Origin: Chitinophagaceae bacterium
Lineage (GTDB): Bacteria > Bacteroidota > Bacteroidia > Chitinophagales > Chitinophagaceae
Length of the DNA: 64,000 nt
Assembly: GCA_023957155.1 (NCBI GenBank)
Contig: JAMLHK010000006.1
Coordinates: forward strand, 186,001-250,000
Reading direction: 5' to 3'
How positions within the stretch are numbered: position 1 is the first letter of the stretch; the number at the start of each line of letters is the position of its first letter. Shown here in pieces: positions 7,673-17,191 of this stretch. The notes under the pieces were generated by a model, which made no database searches, was not told the origin of the DNA, and saw only the letters and a program-made list of their open reading frames with translations. The position numbers and the translations under genes were made by a program.

Positions 7673-10645
7673 ATGTCTTGTTATAAATTACTTTTAACGA
7701 TTTCACTCACTATTTTATTTTATTGTGGGCATATTTCGTCTTTGATGGCACAAAAGGATGCAACCCTTGATGTAAAAAAGCCTGAAAAATACAGTAACCG
7801 GATCCTGGGATCAGATAAAACCTTTACTACCAAATACACGGTTCCCAGAAGGCTGATGCAGGGGATGAGCACACATTATAATTTTTTCTTTAATGCCAAT
7901 GTGAAGTTAACGGAGGTAGTAGCCGGTGCAAAACAAAGCTTCCGGGAAGATTATACCGAATTGCTGCCTTTCTATAATTATACGCTTGACGCCACGGCTT
8001 CACAAAAAACAGAGCTGGATTCTGTACTTCAGAAATGCAATGCCGGTATCCTGCTTCATGACCTGCGAAATGAATGGATTGACGATATGTATTTTTTAAT
8101 GGGGAAGGCTTATTTTTTTAAAAAAGAATTTGACTCTGCATATATCGCTTTTCAATACCTGAATTATTATTTCCAGCCTAAGAAAGAAGAAGAGCTTGGG
8201 TTTAAAAAATATATCGGTAGTAATCTGAATGATGAAGGAAATGTATACTCGGTCTCCACGAAAGAAAAGACAGGTGTTATTTCAAAAGTGTTTACCGAAC
8301 CTCCCCGCCGTAATGACGCGTTCGTCTGGCAGCTAAGGAATCTTATTGAAGACAGCAATTATCATGCAGCTTCTGCTCTGATACAGACCCTTAGGCGTGA
8401 TGAAGGATTTCCCCGCAGGTTGAAGCCGGCTCTTGAAGAAATGCATGCTTATCTTTTTTATAAGCATAAGGTATGGGACAGTACCGCTCATTATCTGATA
8501 CCGGCGTTAGATAACACTGAAAATATGGCGGAGCGGGCCAGGCGGGAATACCTGATCGGGCAATTATATGCATTGGCAAAAAATACGGCAGAAGCCGAAG
8601 CTTTTTTTGACCGTTGCATTAAACATACCGTTGACCCGGTAATGGAGGTATATGCGAGGCTGAACAAAATAAAATTAGTTCAGGGTGAAAATGAAGAAAA
8701 GGTAATTGATGAGAATATTAAACAGCTGCTTAAAATGGCCCGGCGTGATAAGTATTACAACTATCGTAATATCATTTATTATATGGCGGCTCAAATGGAA
8801 ATGCAGCGTAATAATTTTGACGGGGCTAAAAACTGGTTGCTGAGAAGTGTGAAATACAATAACGAAAACCTGGATCAGCGGAACAGGTCGTATGCATACC
8901 TCGGAAACCTGGCTTTTGAGAAAAAAGAATATGAGCTTGCTTATGCGGCTTATGACAGCCTGGATATTAACAGCCCGGTAGTAGTGAAGGATACTGCGGT
9001 GATCAGAGAGAGAAAAGATGCTTTAGTCGGAGTAATAAGGAATATGCAGATCATAAAGGTGGAAGACAGCCTGCAGCAGGTTGCCGCCATGCCTGAAGAT
9101 GAACGGGAAAAATATATAAAAGCTGCCGTCAGGCGTTTTCGTAAAGAGAAAGGATGGAAAGAGAGTGATTCTCTTGGTGCCAATTCAAATAACCCCTTTG
9201 CCAATACGGTAAGTATGGATATCTTTTCGGGGAATGAAGGAAAAGGAGACTGGTATTTTTACAATAATGGGTTGAAATCAAAGGGATTTACCGCTTTTCG
9301 TAATAGCTGGGGATCGAGGGCGAATGTAGATAACTGGAGGCGCATGGCTGATGTATCTGCACAGTTTAAAACACCTGAACCGGCTAACGGGCACTCACCC
9401 GGTGCATTAAAGAAGGATGCCCCGCCCGAAGATATCAGTTATGAAGGGTTAATGAAGACCCTTCCCCTAACCGCCGCTGCCGTACAAGCCTCAAACGACA
9501 GTATTCAGTCGGCCCTGTTTGGATTAGGAAAGGCATTTAAGGACCAGTTTGAAGATTATACCGAAGCCATTAGCCATTATGAAACATTATTGGACCGTTT
9601 CCCTGATACCCGCTACCAGGAAGAGGCCGTTTTTGATCTGTATTATTGTTATACCAAACTGAATATGCCGGCGAAAGCCGGTCAGTACAGAGAACGGTTA
9701 GCCAAAGTAGCGCCCGGAAGTCCGTATATAGAATATATTGACAATCCCCGGTCCGTTGAGGAACGTAAAACAAAAATGAAGGACGAGGCTACCCGGAATT
9801 ATGAAAAAGTGTACGATCTTTTCTTAGAGGGTAAGTTTGAAGAAGCCATCATAGCAAAAACAAAGTCGGACAGTATGTATGGAAGCGCATTCTGGACGCA
9901 GCAGTTATTATATATAGAATCAGTATATTACGTGAAGCAACAGGATAAAAACTCTGCTGTTAATGCTTTGCAGCGCCTGATCCAGATTGACCCGGAAGCG
10001 CCCGTTGCCAAAAAAGCAGAAACTATGCTGGATGTTTTGGATCGTCGTGAGGAAATTGAGCGTTACCTTACCCGGCTTGATATAAAAAGGGCGGAAGAGG
10101 ATACGGTACAGGTGATGGAACAAAAGCCGGTTACCGCGGTACAGGAAAAGATCAGTTCATTAAACCAGCCTAAAGCACGGGACGTTGTTGCTGCAAAGGA
10201 AACCATCGGAAAACCGGTAGTGGATTCATCTGTATTCAATAAGCCCGTACCGGAGCCACAGTCTGGCTTCAGCTATGATCCCGTTGCAGGACATTACGTG
10301 GCGGTTGTACTTCATAAAGTGGATATGGTATATGGCAATGAGGCTAAAAATGCGTTCAACCGGTATAACCGCGAATCATTCCGGGATCAGCCAATAGACC
10401 TGACGTTTTTACCCTTAGATGAGGAAAATAAGCTGATGCTGATGTCTGGCTTTTCAGATGCTTTGGGAGCGTTAGATTACGTAGAGAAGGTAAAACGTAT
10501 TGCCGGTGCGCAGATCGTGCCCTGGCTGTCCGCCGATAAATATTCATTTATGGTGATCTCGGCTCATAACCTTGAGGTACTAAAAAATAATAAGGACTTA
10601 GAAGGGTACAGGCAATTCGCTGAAGCGCATTACCGGGTGCGGTAG
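7673..10645 (+). CDS. porW: Type IX secretion system TPR protein PorW/SprE
   Basis: A 990-residue exported TPR-rich protein of the PorW/SprE family, needed for type IX secretion and gliding in Bacteroidota. The N-terminus has a signal peptide ending near LMAQK; no convincing lipobox is visible, although family members are often lipoproteins. The region HYNFFFNANVKLTEV through FYNYTLDATASQK and ILLHDLRNEWIDDMYFL is characteristic of the family. TPR-like helical repeats run to about residue 430 and again from 590 to 790, and the C-terminal 130 residues form a separate domain. The class A PBP gene follows 82 bp later on the same strand. The window also has a T9SS client (56718-61502). Confidence 0.9.
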   Translation: MSCYKLLLTISLTILFYCGHISSLMAQKDATLDVKKPEKYSNRILGSDKTFTTKYTVPRRLMQGMSTHYNFFFNANVKLTEVVAGAKQSFREDYTELLPFYNYTLDATASQKTELDSVLQKCNAGILLHDLRNEWIDDMYFLMGKAYFFKKEFDSAYIAFQYLNYYFQPKKEEELGFKKYIGSNLNDEGNVYSVSTKEKTGVISKVFTEPPRRNDAFVWQLRNLIEDSNYHAASALIQTLRRDEGFPRRLKPALEEMHAYLFYKHKVWDSTAHYLIPALDNTENMAERARREYLIGQLYALAKNTAEAEAFFDRCIKHTVDPVMEVYARLNKIKLVQGENEEKVIDENIKQLLKMARRDKYYNYRNIIYYMAAQMEMQRNNFDGAKNWLLRSVKYNNENLDQRNRSYAYLGNLAFEKKEYELAYAAYDSLDINSPVVVKDTAVIRERKDALVGVIRNMQIIKVEDSLQQVAAMPEDEREKYIKAAVRRFRKEKGWKESDSLGANSNNPFANTVSMDIFSGNEGKGDWYFYNNGLKSKGFTAFRNSWGSRANVDNWRRMADVSAQFKTPEPANGHSPGALKKDAPPEDISYEGLMKTLPLTAAAVQASNDSIQSALFGLGKAFKDQFEDYTEAISHYETLLDRFPDTRYQEEAVFDLYYCYTKLNMPAKAGQYRERLAKVAPGSPYIEYIDNPRSVEERKTKMKDEATRNYEKVYDLFLEGKFEEAIIAKTKSDSMYGSAFWTQQLLYIESVYYVKQQDKNSAVNALQRLIQIDPEAPVAKKAETMLDVLDRREEIERYLTRLDIKRAEEDTVQVMEQKPVTAVQEKISSLNQPKARDVVAAKETIGKPVVDSSVFNKPVPEPQSGFSYDPVAGHYVAVVLHKVDMVYGNEAKNAFNRYNRESFRDQPIDLTFLPLDEENKLMLMSGFSDALGALDYVEKVKRIAGAQIVPWLSADKYSFMVISAHNLEVLKNNKDLEGYRQFAEAHYRVR

Positions 10646-10674
10646 AAAAATGAATTAAGCATGGAATTTGCTTT

Positions 10675-10682
10675 TACATTTG
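10675..10682 (+). promoter_or_regulatory. Candidate -7 box (TACATTTG) upstream of the class A PBP gene
   Basis: The octamer matches the Bacteroidota -7 consensus TAnnTTTG exactly and lies 45 bp before the PBP start. No TTTG is found at the expected 19-21 bp upstream, so this is weak; the gene may simply be read through from porW. Confidence 0.3.
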
Positions 10683-10727
10683 CTTACGCATTTTGTTGAA
10701 GTTTAACATTAATCATAACAACAGCGC

Positions 10728-13121
10728 ATGACAAAGGCAGTAAAATATTTCTGGCGGTTTTTTTTCAGTGGGTTAGGCTTTGCTATTTTATTTCTTTTAG
10801 CGATCTCATGGGGGATGTTCGGGAAGCTCCCTTCTTTGTCTGAACTGGAAAATCCTTCTATTCTTTCTGCTTCGGAAGTATATGCGGCAGACGGGCGGCT
10901 GATGGGAAAGTATTATATCACCGACCGCACCAATGTACCGTACAGTGAAATTTCACCGAATGTGATTAATGCCCTGGTAGCTACGGAGGATGAAAGGTTT
11001 TATAAACATTCGGGTATTGATGCGAGAAGCCTGGGAAGAGCGATCTTCTTTTTTGGCAGGGAAGGCGGCGCGAGTACAATTACCCAGCAGTTAGCAAAAA
11101 ATATGCTTGGACAGGGTAGCCGGAATACGATCGCCCGTGTTATTGAAAAGCTAAAGGAAATGATCGTGGCTATAAAGCTGGAGCGGAATTTTACGAAGGA
11201 AGAGATCCTTTCCTTATATCTGAATACTGTAGAATACAGTGATCATGTGTATGGTATTCGAAATGCTGCCCGTACTTTTTTTCAAAAGGATGCGTCCCGC
11301 CTGGATGTTGCCGAATCTGCCGTGCTGATCGGTATGCTTAAAGCAACGGGCACTTATAACCCGCGCACTAATCCCAAACAGGCATTGGACAGGAGGAATA
11401 CAGTGATAGACCAGATGGTCCGGAATGACTATTTAACAGCTGCAGATGCGGCAAAAATAAAGGTAGTTCCCATAAAGCTCGACTATGAAAAAATGACCCA
11501 GAATACCAACCTGGCGCCTTATTTCATAGATGTATTGCGAAATGATATCCGCCAGTGGTGTAAGGAACATAAAAATCCGAAAACAGGAGAGGCGTATAAT
11601 ATTTATAAAGACGGATTAAAAATCTATACCACTATTGATCCGCGTATGCAGCTATATGCCGAGATGGCTGTGGCGCGGCACATGCCCAACCTGCAGAAAG
11701 TGTTTAATACGCAGAAAAATATAAAAGACGGCAGTGTATGGAAAACCAAAGATGGTAAAGCGGTGCTGGAAAGAGCAATGAAGAGCAGCGCACGATGGGC
11801 TGATCTGGCAGACGGAGGGCTGAAAGAAGAAGCGATCAGAAAAACCTTTGAAGTAAAAGTGCCCATGAAAGTATTTGCCTGGAACGACAAGCGTGAAACA
11901 GATACGGTGATGACCCCGCTGGATTCCATTAAATATCATAAGCAAATGCTGCAGGCGGCCTTTCTGCTTACCGATCCGTTAACAGGGGAAGTAAAAGCAT
12001 GGGTGGGTGGAATTGACTTTAAGACCTATAAATACGATCACGCAAATTATAATACGAAAAGACAGGTAGGTTCCACATTTAAACCGTTTTTATATACCCT
12101 GGCGGTGATGAACGGGTATACACCCGAAACGCCCGTACAGGTAGATTCCGTTAATCTTGGAGGTAAAATAATCAGTGACAAAAAGTATAATGGAACCCGT
12201 CCGCTGAATTATTGCCTGGCAGCTTCCATCAACCCGGCGGCAGCTAACCTGATGAACACAATAGGTGTGAACAGAGTGGTTGACTTTGCTCATCAGTGCG
12301 GTATTTCCAGCAATATTCCGCCTTATCCTTCCATAGCCCTCGGTGCGGCCGATATTTCATTAATTGAAATGGTGGGCGCTTACAGCATGTTCCCCGCCGG
12401 CGGAATGAGCACTAAGCCTATTTATATTTCACGGATAGAAGATCGCAACGGTAACGTGCTGCAAACTTTTACTACTTCACACCGGGAGGTGATCAACGAA
12501 GCAGATGCCTACATAATGACAAGGATGATGCAGGGTGTGGTTGACTTTGGTACCGGACGATCAATGAGGGGAACCTATGGTATTACCAGCGAGGTGGCTG
12601 GCAAAACGGGTACCACCAATAACAATGCTGATGGCTGGTTCATCGGGTTTACGCCCCAGCTGTTAGGCGGTGCATGGGTTGGAGCGGATGATCCTATCCT
12701 GCGGATAGCAAACAATTACGTAGGTCAGGGTGCTCAGATGGCCATGCCGATATGGGCCTATTTTTTCCAGGAAGTATATAAAGATAAAACGCTGGGGATA
12801 GATGTGGGCGCCAGGTTTGTGCAACCCGAAAGCTTTAAGAATGAAATGATGTATGACTGGACTGATCCTTCCCAGTCTGATACGCCGATCCTGGAAGGGG
12901 AAACCCAGCAGGGGGATGCCAACCAGTATATTGATGTGCCGGTTAGTGACGGACGGGAACGGGTAACCACCGAATCGCAGCTTTCTGATGAGGAAAAGAA
13001 AATCCTGGAGGAAGCGAAGGGTGCAGGTAAAAAAAGTAATAAAGTATCACCCGATACCGTAGATAATAAAAAGAAAGGCTTTTTCAGGAAACTCTTTGGA
13101 GGTAAAAAAAGAGATACTTAG
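10728..13121 (+). CDS. mrcA: Penicillin-binding protein 1A (class A, bifunctional)
   Basis: A 797-residue bifunctional peptidoglycan synthase. One N-terminal membrane helix (about residues 8-30) is followed by the GT51 glycosyltransferase domain with EDERFYKHSGID (catalytic Glu87) and GGASTITQQLAKN (113-125). The transpeptidase domain shows all three active-site motifs: STFK with Ser449, SIN at 500-502 and KTGT at 626-629. The C-terminus is a charged, Lys-rich tail (GFFRKLFGGKKRDT) that is probably disordered. It follows porW and precedes a GH13 gene by 28 bp on the same strand, so a three-gene transcript is likely. Confidence 0.95.
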   Translation: MTKAVKYFWRFFFSGLGFAILFLLAISWGMFGKLPSLSELENPSILSASEVYAADGRLMGKYYITDRTNVPYSEISPNVINALVATEDERFYKHSGIDARSLGRAIFFFGREGGASTITQQLAKNMLGQGSRNTIARVIEKLKEMIVAIKLERNFTKEEILSLYLNTVEYSDHVYGIRNAARTFFQKDASRLDVAESAVLIGMLKATGTYNPRTNPKQALDRRNTVIDQMVRNDYLTAADAAKIKVVPIKLDYEKMTQNTNLAPYFIDVLRNDIRQWCKEHKNPKTGEAYNIYKDGLKIYTTIDPRMQLYAEMAVARHMPNLQKVFNTQKNIKDGSVWKTKDGKAVLERAMKSSARWADLADGGLKEEAIRKTFEVKVPMKVFAWNDKRETDTVMTPLDSIKYHKQMLQAAFLLTDPLTGEVKAWVGGIDFKTYKYDHANYNTKRQVGSTFKPFLYTLAVMNGYTPETPVQVDSVNLGGKIISDKKYNGTRPLNYCLAASINPAAANLMNTIGVNRVVDFAHQCGISSNIPPYPSIALGAADISLIEMVGAYSMFPAGGMSTKPIYISRIEDRNGNVLQTFTTSHREVINEADAYIMTRMMQGVVDFGTGRSMRGTYGITSEVAGKTGTTNNNADGWFIGFTPQLLGGAWVGADDPILRIANNYVGQGAQMAMPIWAYFFQEVYKDKTLGIDVGARFVQPESFKNEMMYDWTDPSQSDTPILEGETQQGDANQYIDVPVSDGRERVTTESQLSDEEKKILEEAKGAGKKSNKVSPDTVDNKKKGFFRKLFGGKKRDT

Positions 13122-13149
13122 TTTTCTTCATCCGATAATTATACTTGTA

Positions 13150-14433
13150 ATGCAGACAGAACACCGGCGGGTAGCCTGGAGGTATCATACGAATGTATAT
13201 GAAGTCAATCTTCGTCAATATACCAGGGAAGGAACGATTAAGGCTTTTGCCGGGGAACTGCCCAGGCTGAAAAAAATGGGTGTGGAAACCTTATGGTTTA
13301 TGCCGGTAACGCCAATCGCAAAAGAAAGAATGAAAGGAACGATGGGCAGTTATTATGCCTGCTCGGATTATACCTCCGTAGACCCGGAATTTGGTACCCT
13401 GGATGATTTTAAGCAACTGGTGCATTCGGCACACGGGCAGGGATTTAAAGTGATTATAGACTGGGTTGCCAATCATACCGGCTGGGATCATATATGGACA
13501 GTAACACACCCGGAATATTATGAACGGAATGAAGCCGGTAATTTTACAGCGGCTTCGGGAATGGATGATATTATTGAGCTAGACTTCAATAACCCGGATA
13601 TGGTCAGGGCGATGATTGATGCTATGGCATTTTGGATAAAGGAATGTGATGTTGATGGTTTCCGGTGTGACCTCGCATTTTGGGTACCCCTCAATTTCTG
13701 GAAGACCGCCCGCCCCGCTTTGGATAGTATAAAACCTTTATTCTGGTTAGGAGAATTTGATGCGCTGGATAATCCTGAATATCTCGAAGTTTTTGATGCC
13801 GCATACGCCTGGAGCTGGATGCACAGGACGGAAGAATTTTATAAGAAACAACGCCGGGTGGACGTTTTGAAAGAGCTGCTGCAACAATACCGCGCTGTTT
13901 TTTTGCCGGGTACAACCGGTTTGTTCTTTACTTCCAATCATGATGAAAACAGCTGGAATGGAACCGAGTTTGAAAAATACGGGGATATGGCGCCGGCCCT
14001 CGCCGTATTCAGCTGTACATGGGAAGGTATTCCCCTGGTATACAGCGGGCAGGAATTGCCCAACCGGAAAAGACTCTGTTTTTTTGATAAGGATTTAATT
14101 GAATGGGATGGCGATCCTGCTTTGGAAATCTTTTACAGGAAGCTGCTGACCTGCAGGAAAGAAAATCCTGCGTTAGCATCAGGCGATGGAAAGACAGAAA
14201 CGGTAATACTGGATTTTAGCGGGAATGAGCATATCCTCGGGTATATAAGGAAATGCGGGATACATGCGGTTTTGGTCTTACTGAATTTATCTCCTTATCT
14301 CGGCCGTTTTATACATGAAAATACCGGTCTTACGGGGAAGGGCAGGGAACTGTTCAGCGATGAAGAGCTTGATTTTTCCGGTAACCCGTGGTTTGATCTG
14401 CCTGCATGGGGATATAAGGTTTATATACAGTAA
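13150..14433 (+). CDS. GH13 family alpha-amylase-like enzyme
   Basis: A 427-residue TIM-barrel glycoside hydrolase of family 13. From the chosen ATG at 13150 the catalytic residues are Asp174 (DGFRCDLAF), Glu202 (WLGEFD) and Asp265 (TSNHDENSW). The first conserved region, DWVANH, is near 104-109. The frame extends upstream to 13096 inside the PBP gene, but the internal ATG avoids that overlap and gives a normal N-terminus. There is no signal peptide, so the enzyme should be cytoplasmic and act on small alpha-glucans. The C-terminal beta domain ends at the last residues. Exact specificity cannot be read. It is downstream of the PBP gene in the same direction. Confidence 0.88.
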   Translation: MQTEHRRVAWRYHTNVYEVNLRQYTREGTIKAFAGELPRLKKMGVETLWFMPVTPIAKERMKGTMGSYYACSDYTSVDPEFGTLDDFKQLVHSAHGQGFKVIIDWVANHTGWDHIWTVTHPEYYERNEAGNFTAASGMDDIIELDFNNPDMVRAMIDAMAFWIKECDVDGFRCDLAFWVPLNFWKTARPALDSIKPLFWLGEFDALDNPEYLEVFDAAYAWSWMHRTEEFYKKQRRVDVLKELLQQYRAVFLPGTTGLFFTSNHDENSWNGTEFEKYGDMAPALAVFSCTWEGIPLVYSGQELPNRKRLCFFDKDLIEWDGDPALEIFYRKLLTCRKENPALASGDGKTETVILDFSGNEHILGYIRKCGIHAVLVLLNLSPYLGRFIHENTGLTGKGRELFSDEELDFSGNPWFDLPAWGYKVYIQ

Positions 14434-14468
14434 CCGGCGGGAACCTGAAATACGCCTGCGGAAAAACC

Positions 14469-15419
14469 TTATCGTTTTCGCCGTATTCTTATTGTTGAAT
14501 TTTGACTGAGACTGCTGGATAAAAATACTTCATGGCGGTTTACTCCATCGGTCAGTACCATCAAAGCCGTATTTGGAGGTATGCTTCCCAGGTTTTCAGC
14601 AAACATGCTGATCTCGTTATACTCCTTTGTGGTATCTAAGACCGTATAAAATACGATACCCCTTTCACTGAGGAGCTGGTGAGTGGCAATGGGCTCTTTA
14701 TTGAAGAAAACAGAAATGCTGTCACCGTCTACTATCCCGTTATCATAAAAAGTAAGCCTGAGCGAGTCGGAATGTACCCATATCTCCTGGCCTACTACTT
14801 CCTTTCGTTTAGCAAACTCTTCCAGTATTTTTTGAGCCTCCATGCTCTGGGCGGATGGCTCTTTTACTTTCAGGTCAACCGAATCGGGGATATAGACCTT
14901 AGGACTATTTACCACCACATCTTCTTCAGAAGGCCGCCATATTTTTTTGATCTCTGCAAACTTGTCAATTAAGCTGTCTGTATTCAGGGACTCGCCATAT
15001 ACAAAGTCGAATGCAATATCGGGACAGGTATATTTATATTTTCCCTGGGTAGTAAACAAACCTTTAATATTGGTACTCACCCTTGAAGCGGTAAGAATGG
15101 CTCTCAGATCCATGATACATTCCACACCATTATTTGCCGATGCCCGGAAATAGGTAATAGGCACATCTTTGATCAGCACTTCTCTTGTTCTCGGATTATA
15201 ACTGCCTTTTACATAAAAGCTCTGGTAGGTATCGCGAAAGTAGTAGCTGATTATTCCTTTTACTTCATTGCCCTCCTGCTTCAGGTCAAGCTCAACAAGG
15301 TAGTTATTATGCGAGCCTCCCAGTAATACATCGGCGCTTCCAAACCAACTGCCTTTTATTCCCTGACCCATACTTTGGGTTACACAAAAAAAACAAATAA
15401 GGATTAGTATTATTCTCAT
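14469..15419 (-). CDS. Secreted protein of unknown function
   Basis: A protein of about 316 residues with a Sec signal (ILILICFFCVTQSMGQG). The mature part begins with a beta-rich segment (GSWFGSADVLLGGSHNNYLVELDL) resembling small lipocalin-like or barrel domains. The C-terminal 100 residues hold a segment common in Bacteroidota envelope proteins, with DNGIVDGDSISVFFN and MFAENLGSIPPNTALMVL. I do not recognise a named family. The ATG at 15419 is used in place of a TTG three bases upstream. It converges on the GH13 gene, 35 bp away, and lies about 110 bp downstream of smpB on the same strand. Confidence 0.8.
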   Translation of the reverse strand: MRIILILICFFCVTQSMGQGIKGSWFGSADVLLGGSHNNYLVELDLKQEGNEVKGIISYYFRDTYQSFYVKGSYNPRTREVLIKDVPITYFRASANNGVECIMDLRAILTASRVSTNIKGLFTTQGKYKYTCPDIAFDFVYGESLNTDSLIDKFAEIKKIWRPSEEDVVVNSPKVYIPDSVDLKVKEPSAQSMEAQKILEEFAKRKEVVGQEIWVHSDSLRLTFYDNGIVDGDSISVFFNKEPIATHQLLSERGIVFYTVLDTTKEYNEISMFAENLGSIPPNTALMVLTDGVNRHEVFLSSSLSQNSTIRIRRKR

Positions 15420-15535
15420 CAAACTTATTGGAATAGTACGGTTACGTAAATGTCTGCAAGGTAACGCATGTTATCTGAAAGTATTGTAAATAAACTGTTG
15501 AACTTCATCGCGTGCAAATTTAAAAAATCCGGTTA

Positions 15536-15976
15536 TCATATACCGTATTTCCGTTTAATCTCTCTTTCGCTGTCCCTGGCTTTAATGCTTTCCCTTTTGT
15601 CGTGCAGCTTTTTCCCCTTGCCCAGTCCAATTTCTATTTTAGCTAATCCTTTTTCGTTAAAGAAAATCTGGAGAGGTACAATGGTATAGCCCTTCTCTTT
15701 TATTTTGGATTCCAGCTTTTTTAACTCCTTTTTATTCAGGAGCAGCTTCCGCTCGCGCAGCGGGTCGTGGTTATGATAGGTGCCGTGACTGTATTCTGCT
15801 ATATGAAGACTTTTAATCCAAAGCTCCCCCTTATTAAAATAGCAGTAGCTGTCGTTAAAGCTGGATCTGCCTTCGCGCAGCGACTTTACTTCTGTACCTG
15901 TTAATACCATACCCGCCACATATTTATCATCTATGTGATACTCATAATAGGCAGAGCGGTTACGTATATTGGACAT
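15536..15976 (-). CDS. smpB: SsrA-binding protein
   Basis: SmpB binds transfer-messenger RNA and guides it to stalled ribosomes in trans-translation. This 146-residue protein has the family's OB-fold features: YEYHIDDKYVAGMVLTGTEVKSLR near residues 11-34 (in two parts: YEYHIDDKYVAG and MVLTGTEVKSLR), the SFNDSYCYF stretch, and the basic C-terminal tail GKGKKLHDKRESIKARDSER that reaches the decoding centre. Length is typical. It lies 48 bp downstream of accD on the same strand. No tmRNA gene was recognised in this window. Confidence 0.96.
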   Translation of the reverse strand: MSNIRNRSAYYEYHIDDKYVAGMVLTGTEVKSLREGRSSFNDSYCYFNKGELWIKSLHIAEYSHGTYHNHDPLRERKLLLNKKELKKLESKIKEKGYTIVPLQIFFNEKGLAKIEIGLGKGKKLHDKRESIKARDSEREIKRKYGI

Positions 15977-16024
15977 GCTGAATGTATGTGATTTCCCGGC
16001 AGGGCGCCGTAGGCTTTTACCGTA

Positions 16025-16933
16025 TTAAGATTGAAATAATGTAAGAAGCGTAGCTATTTTACTTTTTAACTCTTCGCGCGGAATGATCAAATCCAGGAAC
16101 CCGTGTTCCATTAAAAATTCTGAGCTTTGAAAACCGGAAGGAAGATCTTTCTTTATGGTTTCTTTAATTACCCGTGGCCCGGCAAATCCTATCATGGCTC
16201 CGGGCTCTCCCATAATAATATCTCCCAGCATGGCAAAAGATGCGGTAGTTCCCCCGTAAGTGGGATCGGTACAAAGAGAGATGTAAGGAACGCCGGCATC
16301 AGCGAGCTGTGACAGCTTGCCGGAGGTTTTGGCTAATTGCATGAGTGAAAAGGCACTTTCCATCATCCTTGCGCCACCACTTTTGCTGATAATCATTAAT
16401 GGGAAACGGTGCTGCAGGCAGAAATCAACAGCTTTGGCTATTTTTTCACCCATTACACTACCTAATGATCCGCCGATAAAATTGAAATCCATGCAACAAA
16501 CCACTAAGGGATGATCATGAACTTTACCGTGTGCCACGGAGATGGAATCGTTCAAACCGGTTTTTCGATATGCTTCTTCTAAGCGTTTTTGGTAGGGTTT
16601 CAGGTCGTTAAACCGGAGGAAATCAACAGACCGGATATTTGCAAAAAGCTCTTCATATTGCTGTTGATCAAATAATATCTCAAAATATTCATGGCTGCTG
16701 ATACGATGGTGATACCGGCATTTGGGGCAAACAAACAGGTTTTCCTTTAATTCCAGTACGGTGCAGGTGTATTTACAACTGGGACATTTGATCCATAACC
16801 CGTCCGGCGCTTCCTTTTTTTCTGCAGTGGAAGTAAGTATGCCCTTTTTTATTCGCTTAAACCAGCGGCTTCTCGCTTCATCATTGCCATCCTCACCGGC
16901 AAGGTTGGAGTCAAAATCTTCTTCGTATTGCAT
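16025..16933 (-). CDS. accD: Acetyl-CoA carboxylase carboxyltransferase subunit beta
   Basis: AccD forms, with AccA, the carboxyltransferase that makes malonyl-CoA for fatty-acid synthesis. From the ATG at 16933 it has 302 residues. The zinc ribbon is visible as CPSC (Cys50, Cys53) and CPKC (Cys69, Cys72). The crotonase-like core has GGSLGSVMGEK, the acyl-CoA pocket SGGARMMES and DPTYGGTTASFA. The frame is open 58 codons further upstream to 17107, but that segment is unlike the family and would run almost to the start of trpB, so the internal ATG is used. smpB follows 48 bp downstream. Confidence 0.95.
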   Translation of the reverse strand: MQYEEDFDSNLAGEDGNDEARSRWFKRIKKGILTSTAEKKEAPDGLWIKCPSCKYTCTVLELKENLFVCPKCRYHHRISSHEYFEILFDQQQYEELFANIRSVDFLRFNDLKPYQKRLEEAYRKTGLNDSISVAHGKVHDHPLVVCCMDFNFIGGSLGSVMGEKIAKAVDFCLQHRFPLMIISKSGGARMMESAFSLMQLAKTSGKLSQLADAGVPYISLCTDPTYGGTTASFAMLGDIIMGEPGAMIGFAGPRVIKETIKKDLPSGFQSSEFLMEHGFLDLIIPREELKSKIATLLTLFQS

Positions 16934-17191
16934 CTTTTTGCTTGTGTTGGAGGTTAAGATTAACGAATTTATTGAATAATAACAAAAATATCCGTTGGGT
17001 TGCTTAGGTTTCCGGTTGCGAATGGAAATAAGCGGTTGAACTGCTAAAAACAATATGCAAACAAAAGTACGGGAGCAAAGATAAATAAGAAAAAATGAAT
17101 CCGGCAAATGGAACCGGTTTTGAAATAATAGGCGGAGAACGGACTGTTTTAATCTTTTTCAGTATCTTGATTGTCCAAAATAATTCTACAC

